Source: Shinella sumterensis
Lineage (GTDB): Bacteria > Pseudomonadota > Alphaproteobacteria > Rhizobiales > Rhizobiaceae
DNA length: 64,000 nucleotides
Reading direction: 5' to 3'
Assembly: GCF_004514425.2 (NCBI RefSeq)
Contig: NZ_MYFN02000004.1
Location: forward strand, 248,001 to 312,000
Shown: in pieces, positions 31,905-41,130 of the stretch
Layout of the letters: each line of letters starts with the position of its first letter
How positions within the stretch are numbered: position 1 is the first letter of the stretch
Program-made: the position numbers and the translations under genes
Notes under the pieces: generated by a model
What the model was told of the DNA's origin: nothing
Databases searched by the model: none
Seen by the model: the letters and a program-made list of their open reading frames with translations, nothing else

Positions 31905-31932
31905 GAAAAACCCGACCTACAGCCGGGTTCTC
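31905..31932 (-). terminator. Rho-independent terminator of first porin
   Basis: On the reverse strand, ACCCGGC and GTCGGGT pair around a 5-base loop, followed by TTTTTC. It lies about 30 bases after the porin stop and suits a highly transcribed outer-membrane gene. Confidence 0.8.
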
Positions 31933-31961
31933 CGTTTTTGGATGAGCTAAGCCAAATTGGC

Positions 31962-33011
31962 TTAGAAGTTACGCTGCAGACGCAGGAAGCCGGTGACGAA
32001 ATCGTCCTCGTTGTCCGGATCCGTGTAGTTGACGGTTGCCTTGAGGGCGAGGTTGTCAACGATAGCGTAGTCAACCGTCAGGCCAACGCGCCATGCGTCG
32101 TTGCCGTCGATGAGACCGTAGTCACCGAAGTACTGAGCACCGGGGGTGATCGTCAGCTTTTCGGTTGCCTTGAACGAGTAGTCTGCTGCAACGCTCCACT
32201 CAGCAGCGTCATAGTAAGCGTTCGGGCCGCTGGCATAGAGACCCATCAGCTCGAACGTGCCCGGGCCAACTTCAGCCGACAGCCAAGCGCGGACTGCGCC
32301 TTCTTCGGTCGAGTCGTCGTATGCACCGAGCAGTTCGAAGTTCACGCCGCCGAGGGTGGCAGCAACCATACCGGAGACGCCGAAGCCGTTGTGGTACGTG
32401 GCATTCGTAAGAAGGTCGGTGTAATCCGGGATTTCATCGACGCTGAGGCCGGCGCGGAACGTGCCGCCGTCATAGACGTAACGAACCGAGGTGAAGCGGG
32501 TGATGTTCGACGCCGTTTCGGTTTCGCCGATCAGGTCGTTATCCCACCAGTTCAGGAAGGTACCGACGCGGAAGCCGCCGAGTTCGATGTAGGCTTCATC
32601 AATATAGAAGTCGCTCGAAGCACCGCTACCAAGACCGACAAGTTCTGCGTTCTCGATATCGAGGCCCAAACCGCCGTGACCAGACTCGCCGTGGATGGCG
32701 ATGAAGCTGGTGAGCGTGCCGAGTTCCGTGTCAGACTTCGCGTCGAAAGCGACGCGAGCGCGCGTCCAGGAGCTCCAGTCGGAATTGCCGAATTCGTCAC
32801 GACCGAAGTCGGTCTGGAAACGGACGTAACCGCTGATCTTGAGGCAGGTTTCGGTGCCCGGGATGTAGAAGAAGCCGGTGCCGAAGGCGTCGCAAACGCG
32901 AACGTATTCCAGGGGCTCGGGCTCAGCAGCGACGATAGCGTCGGCAGCCTGTGCGCCGGATACTGCCATGAGAGCGGCAGCGGAGCCGATGAGAAGGCTC
33001 TTGATGTTCAT
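31962..33011 (-). CDS. Outer-membrane porin (Porin_2, RopA-like)
   Basis: 349 residues. Signal peptide at 1-22 (MNIKSLLIGSAAALMAVSG, then AQA), a disulfide-type pair in the first third (CDAFG and CLKISGY), then an all-beta barrel pattern ending in Phe (LRLQRNF). It should form a trimeric diffusion channel of the alphaproteobacterial Porin_2 family. ATG 33011 is chosen from its GGAGG site (GACTGGAGGTCAGAA) and the signal peptide; the longer frame to 33080 is spurious. Its first 198 bases repeat in inverted form in the next gene. Confidence 0.92.
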   Translation of the reverse strand: MNIKSLLIGSAAALMAVSGAQAADAIVAAEPEPLEYVRVCDAFGTGFFYIPGTETCLKISGYVRFQTDFGRDEFGNSDWSSWTRARVAFDAKSDTELGTLTSFIAIHGESGHGGLGLDIENAELVGLGSGASSDFYIDEAYIELGGFRVGTFLNWWDNDLIGETETASNITRFTSVRYVYDGGTFRAGLSVDEIPDYTDLLTNATYHNGFGVSGMVAATLGGVNFELLGAYDDSTEEGAVRAWLSAEVGPGTFELMGLYASGPNAYYDAAEWSVAADYSFKATEKLTITPGAQYFGDYGLIDGNDAWRVGLTVDYAIVDNLALKATVNYTDPDNEDDFVTGFLRLQRNF

Positions 33012-33032
33012 TTCTGACCTCCAGTCAAAAAG
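32835..33032 (-). repeat. 198-bp inverted repeat, arm in first porin
   Basis: From CTTTTTGACTGG (33032) through the Shine-Dalgarno site, signal peptide and first codons to AAGATC (32835) this arm is identical, as an inverted repeat, to 33665-33862. No mismatch was found by reading. Identity stops abruptly on both sides. Confidence 0.9.
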
Positions 33033-33664
33033 AGCCGTGCGTGTGGCTTTCGGACGGATGGTCAACCCCTGGCTTCCCATATGGCATATATAGGGTGTGC
33101 GGTTGCGCGCAGATGGACGTCGCCGGGATAGAAGAGCGCCCGCTTTTCCGAGAGCGCCGCCGCCCCGGGCCTTTTGACGAGCAGGGTACCGGAGCGAGCT
33201 GACGGCAGGCGGCTCGATGAGCGATCACGATTCGGCGACGAATCGCACGACTCAAACGCCGGGCCGATTCCCGATTTTCCGCGATGCGACGGCGACCTGG
33301 CCGGTGAAGTGCCCCATAAAAACCGCGCTCTTGTCATGCGAAGAGGCCCTGTGTGCCGGGTTTCTGCCCGGATTGTGACGGAGCCAACGGGAAGGCGTCA
33401 TGGGCTAAGTGGCGGCCGCATAAGGTTTTTTGTTAAGGATCCATAAACTTTTAGCGATCTCGCCTGCCATTTTGTGTCCTTTGCGCAACAGGCCGGGGCG
33501 AAGGCTGACAGAAACCCCGCCTCGCTTCAGTTTGATGATTGCTTACCGAACCGCGTCTTGTATTTTCACCCTCGGAAGCAGGGGCGGTTGTTCGTCCGCT
33601 TCCTGAACTTGGGGATGGGGCAGGGAACGCTGTCCTTCAGCAAAAAACCCAGACCCGTTTGAAA
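33033..33664. other. 632-base divergent intergenic region between porins
   Basis: No gene recognised. It must contain both porin promoters. I see an imperfect palindrome (CCATATGGCATATATAGG) at about 33079-33096 near the first porin, a 7-bp hairpin (CGATTCG and CGAATCG) at 33228-33245, and a near-match to a CtrA site (33433-33448, one half wrong). No clear sigma70 -35/-10 pair can be named. Confidence 0.6.
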
Positions 33665-33862
33665 CTTTTTGACTGGAGGTCAGAAATGAACATCAAGAGC
33701 CTTCTCATCGGCTCCGCTGCCGCTCTCATGGCAGTATCCGGCGCACAGGCTGCCGACGCTATCGTCGCTGCTGAGCCCGAGCCCCTGGAATACGTTCGCG
33801 TTTGCGACGCCTTCGGCACCGGCTTCTTCTACATCCCGGGCACCGAAACCTGCCTCAAGATC
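33665..33862 (+). repeat. 198-bp inverted repeat, arm in second porin
   Basis: Partner of 32835-33032. It covers the last 21 bases of the leader, the ribosome site, signal peptide and about 59 codons. The spacer between arms (632 bases) holds the divergent promoters. Confidence 0.9.
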
Positions 33863-34750
33863 GGTGGTTACCTCCGTTTCCAGACCGACTTCGGTCGTGA
33901 TCAGTTCGGCGCTTCGGACTGGCAGTCCTGGACCCGTGCTCGCATCACCTTCGATGCCAAGTCTGACACGGAACTCGGCACGCTCACCAGCTTCATCGCC
34001 GTTCATGGCGAAGCTGGCCGCGGTGGCCTCGGCTTCGATATCGATCCCGACACCGGCACCGGCACGCCGTTTGGCGTTGGTAGCGGTACGACGAACGACG
34101 TTTACCTCGATGAAGCTTACATCGAACTCGGCGGCTTCCGCGTCGGTACCTTCCTGAACTGGTGGGATAACGACCTGATCGGCGAAACCGAAATCGCGTC
34201 GAACGTCACCCGCTTCACCTCGGTTCGTTACGTCTATGACGGTGGCACGTTCCGCGCCGGCCTCAGCGTCGACGAAATCCCGGATTACTACGACTACCTT
34301 GCTGGCGTTGGTAACGTCCACAACGGCTTCGGCGTTTCCGGTATGGTTGCTGCCACCCTCGGCGGCGTGAACTTCGAACTGCTCGGCGCATACGACGACA
34401 CGACCGAAGAAGGCGCAGTCCGCGCTTGGCTGTCGGCTGAAGTCGGCCCGGGCACGCTCGAAATCATGGGTCTGTATGCCAGCGGCTACAACGCCTACTA
34501 CGCTGCTGCTGAGTGGAGCGTCGCTGCTGACTACTCCTTCAAGGCAACTGAAAAGCTGACGATCACCCCCGGTGCCCAGTACTTCGGTGACTACCTGCTC
34601 GTTGACGGCAACGACGCATGGCGCGTTGGCCTGACGGTCGACTACGCTATCGTTGACAACCTCGCCCTCAAGGCGACCGTCAACTACACGGATCCGGACA
34701 ACACCGACGACTTCGTCTCGGGCTTCCTCCGTCTGCAGCGCAACTTCTAA
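33686..34750 (+). CDS. Outer-membrane porin paralogue (Porin_2, RopA-like)
   Basis: 354 residues, same signal peptide and family as the divergent porin at 31962-33011. It differs mainly in loops: it has GFDIDPDTGTGTPFGVGSGT near 115-134, longer than its partner, and YYDYLAGVGNVHN in place of a shorter loop. It ends LRLQRNF with the terminal Phe needed for outer-membrane insertion. GGAGG precedes ATG 33686; the longer frame from 33539 is an artefact. A strong terminator follows. Confidence 0.92.
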   Translation: MNIKSLLIGSAAALMAVSGAQAADAIVAAEPEPLEYVRVCDAFGTGFFYIPGTETCLKIGGYLRFQTDFGRDQFGASDWQSWTRARITFDAKSDTELGTLTSFIAVHGEAGRGGLGFDIDPDTGTGTPFGVGSGTTNDVYLDEAYIELGGFRVGTFLNWWDNDLIGETEIASNVTRFTSVRYVYDGGTFRAGLSVDEIPDYYDYLAGVGNVHNGFGVSGMVAATLGGVNFELLGAYDDTTEEGAVRAWLSAEVGPGTLEIMGLYASGYNAYYAAAEWSVAADYSFKATEKLTITPGAQYFGDYLLVDGNDAWRVGLTVDYAIVDNLALKATVNYTDPDNTDDFVSGFLRLQRNF

Positions 34751-34772
34751 TCTGAAGTTGAGCTAGGAATAG

Positions 34773-34810
34773 ACCCGCAGCCTCTCTGAGGCTGCGGGTT
34801 TTCGTTTTTG
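34773..34810 (+). terminator. Strong rho-independent terminator of second porin
   Basis: A 12-bp perfect stem (ACCCGCAGCCTC and GAGGCTGCGGGT) with a 3-base loop, followed by TTTCGTTTTT. It lies 22 bases after the porin stop, before the reverse-strand hydrolase gene. Confidence 0.9.
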
Positions 34811-34848
34811 CGGCCTTAAGCCGTATAGCGTTTCATGATCGCGGCACG

Positions 34849-35724
34849 TTAGCGCCCGTCGAGAAATCCCTTTACCCGTTCGAACAAATCCGGATGGTGC
34901 AAAAGCGGCGCGTGGCCCTGGCCTTTCGCAATCGTGGTTTCGACATTCGGCCCCTGCGCCTTCATCCGCGCCAACGTCTTCTCTGAAAACAGTCTGGAAT
35001 ACTCGCCGCGCACAACGAGCAGAGGCTTTTGGGCGAGCAGGGCATATTGCGGCCAGAGCGTCGGCAGGGGCTGGGTGAAATCCATTGTGAGCAAGGGGGC
35101 TACCAGGGCCGGGTCGTGGTCTGAGACCAGCCTGCCATTCTCCTCGACATAGATGGCGTCTGCCATATCCAGCCAGTCCTGCCGGGTGAGGGCCGGGAAG
35201 GACGGGCCGTGAACGGCTTCAAGATGGTCGGCCGCCGCTTCGGTATCGTCAAACACGGCCCGGCGTGCGAGGTAATCACGGATATCCCGAAGACCCTCCG
35301 CCTCGATCTCCGGGCCGATGTCGTTGAGAACGGCCCCTGCGATCCGATCGGGCTGCAATGCCGCCATGACATGGAGGATCAACCCGCCCCGCGAGGTCCC
35401 GACGAAGATGGCCCGGGCGATGCCGAGCGCGTCGCAGACGGCCAGCACATCGGCGCATTCCACGCCGACATTATAATGTGCGGGGTCCGGGTCGCGGCTC
35501 GAGCGGCCCCGGCCGCGATAATCGATGGAGATCACGCGTCTTGGAGAGGCCGCATCCTCGCAAAGGCGGAAGGCGAACGGATGAAAGTCACGGCTGTTGC
35601 GGCTGAGCCCCGGCAGGCAGACGACGGGAAGCCGGGCGGCAGCGTCTGACACCGGCGCATAATCCCGCACATGGAGTTGCAATCCGTCCGTCGCGGTGAT
35701 GAAGCGGCTGATAAAGTTTGCCAT
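34849..35724 (-). CDS. Alpha/beta hydrolase
   Basis: 291 residues. Oxyanion-region LPGL (37-40), nucleophile Ser111 in GTSRGG, DYRGRGRS before it at 68-75, and the catalytic His near the end in GHAPLLHHP. A typical esterase/lipase-type cytosolic hydrolase (haloalkane dehalogenase/epoxide hydrolase superfamily). The substrate is not visible. It sits alone between the porin terminator and the transglycosylase, pointing the same way as the latter but with 93 bases between them. Confidence 0.85.
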   Translation of the reverse strand: MANFISRFITATDGLQLHVRDYAPVSDAAARLPVVCLPGLSRNSRDFHPFAFRLCEDAASPRRVISIDYRGRGRSSRDPDPAHYNVGVECADVLAVCDALGIARAIFVGTSRGGLILHVMAALQPDRIAGAVLNDIGPEIEAEGLRDIRDYLARRAVFDDTEAAADHLEAVHGPSFPALTRQDWLDMADAIYVEENGRLVSDHDPALVAPLLTMDFTQPLPTLWPQYALLAQKPLLVVRGEYSRLFSEKTLARMKAQGPNVETTIAKGQGHAPLLHHPDLFERVKGFLDGR

Positions 35725-35817
35725 GCTGCGCCCTCGTGTCCGATGGCGAGAGCTTAGGGCAAAAGAGCGGCTGTTGCGTAGCGCTTTCGCATGGGAATTA
35801 TGAGCCGCACCACGTCG

Positions 35818-37887
35818 TTAACGCCCCGCGACGAGGTCGTGTTCGATATCGGCCTTCTGGCCAAGCCGCGTCTTGTAGACCTGGTAGTTCTCCATCACGC
35901 GCTGCACATAGCCACGCGTTTCCGAGAAGGGAATGCGCTCGATCCAGTCCACCACCTCGTCGATCGGCTTGCCGCGCGGGTCGCCATAGCGGGCGATCCA
36001 CTGCGGTACGCGGCGCGGACCGGCATTGTAGGCGATGAAGGTCAGCACGTAGGAGCCGCCGAAATCATTGATCTGTTCGCCGAGATAATGCGCGCCGAGC
36101 GTGGCATTGTAGGCGGCGTCCGTCGTCAATCGCTCCTTGGAATAGGCGAGGCCGTAGCGTTTCGCGACGCCCTGGGCGGTCGCCGGCATCAATTGCAGCA
36201 GGCCTTGCGCATTGGCGGGCGAGACGGCCGCCGGGTTGAAGGCGCTTTCCTGGCGCGCGATGGCATAGGCCAGCGCCTTGCCCGAGCCGGAAATGTTGGC
36301 GCCGTCGGGAATGACGCCCACCGGGAAGGCCAGTGCCGCCACATCGATGCCGCGGCCGAAGGCGATCTTGCCGATCTGGAGCGAAAGCTGGTGGTTGCCG
36401 CCTTTTTCCGCCTGCGCGGCCAGCAGCGCCAGTTCGCCGGGGCTCATCAGTTCGGCGGCGAGCGCGCGGTAGAGGCTGTCGCCGCGCCAGCCATGGCCGG
36501 CGGCCTGGAGCCGTGCAATGGCCTGAACCGCCTCACGCCCGTGGAAACGGGCGCGCTCCTCCGCCGTCGGCTTCGGATAGGCGACATTCAGGGCCTTTCG
36601 GCCGAGCCGTGCCGCGGCAAGCTGGCCGTAGAATGTGCCGGGAAAGGCCGCGGCCTTCGTGAAATAATCCTTGGCGTCGCCCGTGCCGCCCTTTTCCGCC
36701 GCACGGCCGAGCCAATACCAGGCGCGGGAAACGGACAGCGGACGATCGGAGGCTTGCAGGATGCGCTGGAAATGCTTGTGCGCGGTCTTCGCATCGCCGA
36801 GATCGCGCAGCGCATACCAGCCGGCATGGAACTCCGCCTCGACGATATCGGTCGGGTCATCCGCGCCATGATGGGCGGCAACCCGGTAGGCATCGCGATA
36901 ATCGCCGAGATCGGCGAGGCCGCGGCTGACGATGCGCTGCTCGTTCCACCACGCGCCCGGATTGACGAGCCGCGCGGGGTCTTCCGGCATGGCGGAGAAC
37001 AGCTTGCCGGCGGCGCGGTATTCCTCGTTGTTGCGCAGGTTGCGGATGCGCAGGTAGGTATAGGCGGGATTGTTCTGCCAGCGGGCATCCACGGCCTTGA
37101 TCAGGGCGGCCGTATTCTTGCTCTTGCGGATGACGGCGGCCCAGGCGCGGTAAAGCGACTGCGCCTGGCCGAGATCGCCGAAACGCTGCGCCTGGTCGGC
37201 GCGATCCCGGTAGAGCAGCATTTCCATGCGCGCACGGTGGTCCGCGATGGTGAGAAGCGAGCCGAATTCGCCGAGAATCTGCGTTTCGAGATCCTTGTTC
37301 ATCGCCTCCTTGTGCCAGAAGGTGCGCAGCACGTCCGTCGCACGGGCCGTATCGCCCGTCGCGATAAGGGCGCGTGCAAGCACCATGGCGCCTTCCGCCG
37401 TTTCGGGGCGGGTCGTGCCGAAGGCGGCGAGCACATCTGATGTCGGCGGGTTTTCCCGGGCGAGCGCGCGTTCGGAATGGCCACGCAGCGCCTTCAGCCC
37501 GGGCCAGCCCTTCAGCTCGCGCTGCGCCTCGGCGATCTCCCAGGATGGCACGCCGCGCTGGCCGGAGACGGCGATGGCCCATGTCAGGATATGGCGGTCG
37601 AGGCTGTCTTTCGGAAGGCGATCGCGCGCGACCATCGCGGCCGCCGCATCCCGGTTGGAGAGCGCGTCCAGCCCGGCCTTGAGCGCGGGGTTCACCTGCG
37701 GCAGGGCATCGCCGCGCGGAATGGCGTTGGTGATGATGTCCTTCGAGGGCATCTCGGCCGCGAAACCGAGCGGTTTGATCGTGGGCGTCGCGACACTTTC
37801 CGCTTCCACAGGGGAGGGGCGAAGGGAAAGACCGGCCACGCCGGCCAGCAGCAGCGCGCAAAGGGCAAGATTGCGTTTTGAGATCAT
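35818..37887 (-). CDS. slt: Soluble lytic murein transglycosylase
   Basis: 689 residues. Signal peptide at 1-29 (CALLLAGVAGLSLRP), a long alpha-helical superhelical domain (about 60-520) rich in TPR-like helices, then the SLT catalytic domain with the glutamate near 547 (IARQESAFNPAAVSPANAQG) and the IAYNAGPRRVPQW motif. It cleaves glycan strands with formation of anhydromuramyl ends in the periplasm. It has its own promoter region with a CtrA-like box 78 bases upstream. Its position before dapA is common in rhizobia. Confidence 0.92.
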   Translation of the reverse strand: MISKRNLALCALLLAGVAGLSLRPSPVEAESVATPTIKPLGFAAEMPSKDIITNAIPRGDALPQVNPALKAGLDALSNRDAAAAMVARDRLPKDSLDRHILTWAIAVSGQRGVPSWEIAEAQRELKGWPGLKALRGHSERALARENPPTSDVLAAFGTTRPETAEGAMVLARALIATGDTARATDVLRTFWHKEAMNKDLETQILGEFGSLLTIADHRARMEMLLYRDRADQAQRFGDLGQAQSLYRAWAAVIRKSKNTAALIKAVDARWQNNPAYTYLRIRNLRNNEEYRAAGKLFSAMPEDPARLVNPGAWWNEQRIVSRGLADLGDYRDAYRVAAHHGADDPTDIVEAEFHAGWYALRDLGDAKTAHKHFQRILQASDRPLSVSRAWYWLGRAAEKGGTGDAKDYFTKAAAFPGTFYGQLAAARLGRKALNVAYPKPTAEERARFHGREAVQAIARLQAAGHGWRGDSLYRALAAELMSPGELALLAAQAEKGGNHQLSLQIGKIAFGRGIDVAALAFPVGVIPDGANISGSGKALAYAIARQESAFNPAAVSPANAQGLLQLMPATAQGVAKRYGLAYSKERLTTDAAYNATLGAHYLGEQINDFGGSYVLTFIAYNAGPRRVPQWIARYGDPRGKPIDEVVDWIERIPFSETRGYVQRVMENYQVYKTRLGQKADIEHDLVAGR

Positions 37888-38201
37888 CTCACGTCCCGGA
37901 TGCCTGGCAGGCGACGATGCTCATATTGCGCCTGATCCTCGACAATCATTAACCCTTTGTTGTCTTAACGAATGCTTAACCGCCCCGGTCACCAAGCCGT
38001 GAAGGCCCATGCTTCACACGACGGGCCGAACGACGCGGATATTCGCGTCGTTGCGGCACTTTCGCCTTGATCGCGCACGAAAAACGCCTCTCACGCCGCT
38101 TGCCGCATGACTGTCACATGACTATTGTGCGTTCGTTTTTAACCACGGAATACGGCCAAAGCATGTAAGCCCTCGGGCGGCTCTGGTCCTAGGAGTTCTC
38201 G
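37888..38201. other. 314-base divergent region slt/dapA
   Basis: No gene recognised. It holds the CtrA-like box (37965-37979) nearer slt and a perfect 9-bp hairpin (AACGACGCG and CGCGTCGTT) at 38029-38052 whose role is unclear. The dapA ribosome site is TAGGAG at 38189-38194. Confidence 0.7.
37965..37979 (-). promoter_or_regulatory. Candidate CtrA binding site upstream of slt
   Basis: TTAA CGAATGC TTAA is an exact TTAA-N7-TTAA match to the known alphaproteobacterial CtrA consensus, with the final C also present (TTAAC on the forward strand). It is 78 bases upstream of the slt start and 223 from dapA. It implies cell-cycle control of the murein hydrolase, by inference. Confidence 0.6.
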
Positions 38202-39086
38202 ATGTTCAAGGGATCCATTCCCGCTCTCGTCACCCCCTTCACCGATGCCGGTGCCGTCGATGAGGCCGCATTCGCCGCCCATGTCGAATGGCAGATCGGT
38301 GAGGGCAGCCACGGCCTCGTCCCCGTCGGCACCACGGGCGAATCGCCGACGCTGTCGCATGACGAGCACAAACGGGTGGTTGAACTCTGCATCGAGGTTG
38401 CCAAGGGCCGCGTTCCCGTCATCGCCGGCGCCGGCTCCAACAATACCAAGGAAGCGATCGATCTGGCCCGCCATGCCGAGAAGGCAGGCGCGGATGCGAT
38501 CCTCGTCGTCACGCCTTATTATAACAGGCCGACGCAGAAGGGCCTGTTCGCGCATTTTTCCGCCATTGCGGAAAGCGTGGCGCTGCCGATCGTGATCTAC
38601 AACATTCCCGGCCGTTCGGTCGTGGACATGACGCCGGATACGATGGGCGCGCTGCACAAGGCGCATCCCTCGATCATCGGCGTCAAGGATGCCACCGGCA
38701 AGATCGAGCGTGTCTCCGAGCAGCGCATCGCCTGCGGCAAGGATTTCGTCCAGCTCTCGGGCGAGGACGCAAGCGCGCTCGGCTTCAACGCGCATGGCGG
38801 CGTCGGCTGCATCTCGGTCACCGCCAATGTGGCGCCGCGCCTGTGTGCGGAGTTCCAGGAAGCGACGCTTTCGGGCGATTACGCCAAGGCGCTCGGCTAT
38901 CAGGACAAGCTGATGCCGCTGCACAAGGCGATCTTCATGGAGCCGGGCGTCTGTGGCGCAAAATACGGCCTGCATCGCATCCGCGGCGGCAACCGCGCCG
39001 TCCGCTCGCCCCTTCTTCCCAGCCTGGAGCCGGCAACGGAGGCCGCCATCGATGCGGCCCTTCGCCATGCCGGTCTGTTGAACTGA
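38202..39086 (+). CDS. dapA: 4-hydroxy-tetrahydrodipicolinate synthase
   Basis: 294 residues, full length. It condenses pyruvate and aspartate semialdehyde in the first committed step of lysine and diaminopimelate synthesis. Catalytic residues fit E. coli DapA: Thr44 and Thr45 in GTTGE, Tyr133 in YNIPGR, Arg138 and the Schiff-base Lys162 in GVKDATG. It forms a TIM barrel in the cytosol. The next gene, smpB, starts only 2 bases after its stop, so both are probably co-transcribed. Confidence 0.97.
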   Translation: MFKGSIPALVTPFTDAGAVDEAAFAAHVEWQIGEGSHGLVPVGTTGESPTLSHDEHKRVVELCIEVAKGRVPVIAGAGSNNTKEAIDLARHAEKAGADAILVVTPYYNRPTQKGLFAHFSAIAESVALPIVIYNIPGRSVVDMTPDTMGALHKAHPSIIGVKDATGKIERVSEQRIACGKDFVQLSGEDASALGFNAHGGVGCISVTANVAPRLCAEFQEATLSGDYAKALGYQDKLMPLHKAIFMEPGVCGAKYGLHRIRGGNRAVRSPLLPSLEPATEAAIDAALRHAGLLN

Positions 39087-39087
39087 C

Positions 39088-39567
39088 ATGGCAACCAAGG
39101 CACGTCCGACAACGATCAAGAAGATTGTCGCGGAGAACCGCAAGGCCCGCTACAACTACGAGATCGTGGATACCTACGAGGCCGGCCTCGTGCTGACCGG
39201 CACGGAGGTCAAATCCCTGCGCGAGGGCAAGGCGAATATCGCCGAGTCCTACGCGTCGGACGAGGGTGGCGAGATCTGGCTGATCAATTCCTACCTGCCG
39301 GAATACCTGCAGGCGAACCGCTTCAACCACGAGACCCGCCGTCGCCGCAAGCTCCTGCTTTCGAAGCGGGAAATCCATCGCCTGCGCTCCGCGATCAACC
39401 GCGAGGGCATGACGCTTGTGCCGCTGAAGGTCTATTTCAACGACAGCGGCCGCGCGAAGCTCGAGCTGGCGCTTGCCAAGGGCAAGAAGCTGCACGACAA
39501 GCGCGAGAGCGAGAAGGAACGCGACTGGAACCGCCAGAAGGGCCGCCTGCTGCGCGATCGCGGCTGA
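39088..39567 (+). CDS. smpB: SsrA-binding protein SmpB
   Basis: 159 residues, normal for the family. SmpB binds tmRNA to rescue stalled ribosomes. Marks are [20 protein letters not shown] at the start, [17 protein letters not shown] and the basic C-terminal tail ([16 protein letters not shown]) needed to reach the decoding site. The dapA-smpB order is common in rhizobia. Confidence 0.97.
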   Translation: MATKARPTTIKKIVAENRKARYNYEIVDTYEAGLVLTGTEVKSLREGKANIAESYASDEGGEIWLINSYLPEYLQANRFNHETRRRRKLLLSKREIHRLRSAINREGMTLVPLKVYFNDSGRAKLELALAKGKKLHDKRESEKERDWNRQKGRLLRDRG

Positions 39568-39586
39568 CGACCTTTAGCTTCCCGCG

Positions 39587-40006
39587 TCAGAACTGGCTGT
39601 AGAGCCGCGCGATCATCGACTGGTTGACGGTACGCGGCGACGTCTCGCCATCGTCGGCGGTGCGCGCCGTAAGGAAAGACGACATCAAGGCGTTGAGGTC
39701 TGCGCTCTGGATGGCAAGCGGGGCGGGCGTGTGACGCGCGGTGTCGGCGCTCGCACTGCGCTCGACCGTATCGGCCGATGCCGCCGAAACGCCCGGAAGG
39801 CCGTTCGCCGCGTAGAGAAAGCCGGTGTCATCCACGGTCTCGGACGGCTGTGCGACGGCGGGTGCCGGAGCGATGGGACGGGTCTCGCCGGCCGGTGCGG
39901 CCGGACGCAGCGCCAGCGCCTGGGTTGCCGCCCGGTAGCTGTTGCCAGAAAGCGATACTGCGTCGACCATGACGGGATATTCCAATGCGGGACGTGTTGA
40001 CCGCAT
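39587..40006 (-). CDS. Conserved hypothetical protein
   Basis: 139 residues, low complexity and Ala/Pro/Thr-rich in the middle (AGETRPIAPAPAVAQPSET), with a helical, better-conserved-looking end (DLNALMSSFLTARTADDGET, then SMIARLYSQF). No signal peptide or membrane segment. The start could also be the internal Met at residue 13. Convergent with smpB across 19 bases. Function unknown; I believe it is real because of its place in this conserved block. Confidence 0.55.
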   Translation of the reverse strand: MRSTRPALEYPVMVDAVSLSGNSYRAATQALALRPAAPAGETRPIAPAPAVAQPSETVDDTGFLYAANGLPGVSAASADTVERSASADTARHTPAPLAIQSADLNALMSSFLTARTADDGETSPRTVNQSMIARLYSQF

Positions 40007-40150
40007 TTTGATAGCAGCAGAACGTTGCGGAATGCTAATGGAGTTCCGCGCTATTCTCCTCGATGTTTAACGAACCGTTGAAAGGCCCGCTTGCAGCATC
40101 GGCACGCGTCGCAAACCGGTCACTTTCAGTCTATTTGCATGAACGAGCGA

Positions 40151-40726
40151 TCAGTCGGCGGCCGTGTCGGTCACTTCCGCCGGGCGGGCGGGACGTTCGG
40201 AGGGATCGCGGCCGATTTCGGCCTTCAGCGTGCCCAGATCGATGAAGTAATCCGCCTGCCGGCGCAGGTCGTCGGCGATCATCGGCGGCTGGGTCTGCAT
40301 GGTGGAGACGACGGAGACCTTGCGGCCGCGGCGCTGGAGCGCTTCGACCAGCGTCGTGAAATCGCCATCGCCGGAGAAGATGACGAGGTGGTCGACCGTT
40401 TCGGACTGCTCCATCGCGTCGATGGCCAGTTCGATGTCCATGTTGCCCTTGATCTTGCGGCGGCCGAGCGAGTCGGTGAATTCCTTGGCCGGCTTGGTAA
40501 CGACCTTGTAGCCGTTGTAGTCGAGCCAGTCTATCAGCGGGCGGATGGAGGAATATTCCTGGTCCTCGATCAGTGCCGTGTAGTAATAGGCGCGCAGGAG
40601 ATAGCCGCGTTTCTGGAATGCTTTCAGTAGTTTCCGATAATCGATGTCGAACCCGAGTGTTCTGGAAGCGGCATAGAGATTGGCGCCGTCGATGAAGAGT
40701 GCGATTTTCTCGCGCGGGTCGAACAT
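40151..40726 (-). CDS. NYN domain protein (LabA/DUF88-like)
   Basis: 191 residues. The NYN fold, a PIN-like nuclease domain, shows its acidic sites: FIDGANLY (11-18), GNMDIELAIDAM near 93-104 and FSGDGDFTTLV near 116-126. Members cleave or process RNA. Highly conserved in rhizobia at this site, divergent from rpoZ across 404 bases. RNA processing is the family inference; the exact target is unknown. Confidence 0.85.
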   Translation of the reverse strand: MFDPREKIALFIDGANLYAASRTLGFDIDYRKLLKAFQKRGYLLRAYYYTALIEDQEYSSIRPLIDWLDYNGYKVVTKPAKEFTDSLGRRKIKGNMDIELAIDAMEQSETVDHLVIFSGDGDFTTLVEALQRRGRKVSVVSTMQTQPPMIADDLRRQADYFIDLGTLKAEIGRDPSERPARPAEVTDTAAD

Positions 40727-41130
40727 TTCAAAAATTCCCTTAAATAGAGCCCGGAAGATGCGTAAGCCACGCCGGCCCGGCGTGCATGGCTGCGTTTTCC
40801 GGTGGCATTATGCATATTTCATGTATTTGTCATTTAGGGCAGCTTGGTGACATTTCCAACCAAACACGGGTTGCGGGGCATTTTTTCGAGAAGCACGGAG
40901 CCCGTGCATTTCACAATAGGCAAATTGGGAAGTATTTACCGGCCGTTATCCTGGCCGTTCATTGTGCCGTGCCCCAATTTTTCCGAGGTCTGGAACCTCA
41001 ACCGGGAATTACAAGCGGCGGTCAAGGGGGCCGCGAAAGGGGATGCCGGCAAGGAAAAACTTGAATTTGCCGTCCTTTGCCTGTATCGGGCATGCAAACT
41101 CCTGAAATTCTCGATCACAAAGGACAGGCA
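40727..41130. other. 404-base divergent region NYN/rpoZ
   Basis: No gene I can support. Two forward frames (40786-41064 and 40844-41170) lack ribosome sites and run into rpoZ, so I treat them as chance. A perfect 6-bp hairpin (GCACGG and CCGTGC) lies at 40893-40907. Promoters for both genes must be here. A small stem (GAGGT and ACCTC) lies near 40986-41001. Confidence 0.6.

Noticed and set aside
33433-33448. CtrA-like site upstream of second porin
   Set aside because: Only one half (TTAA) is right; the other reads TAAA, and it lies about 240 bases from the gene.
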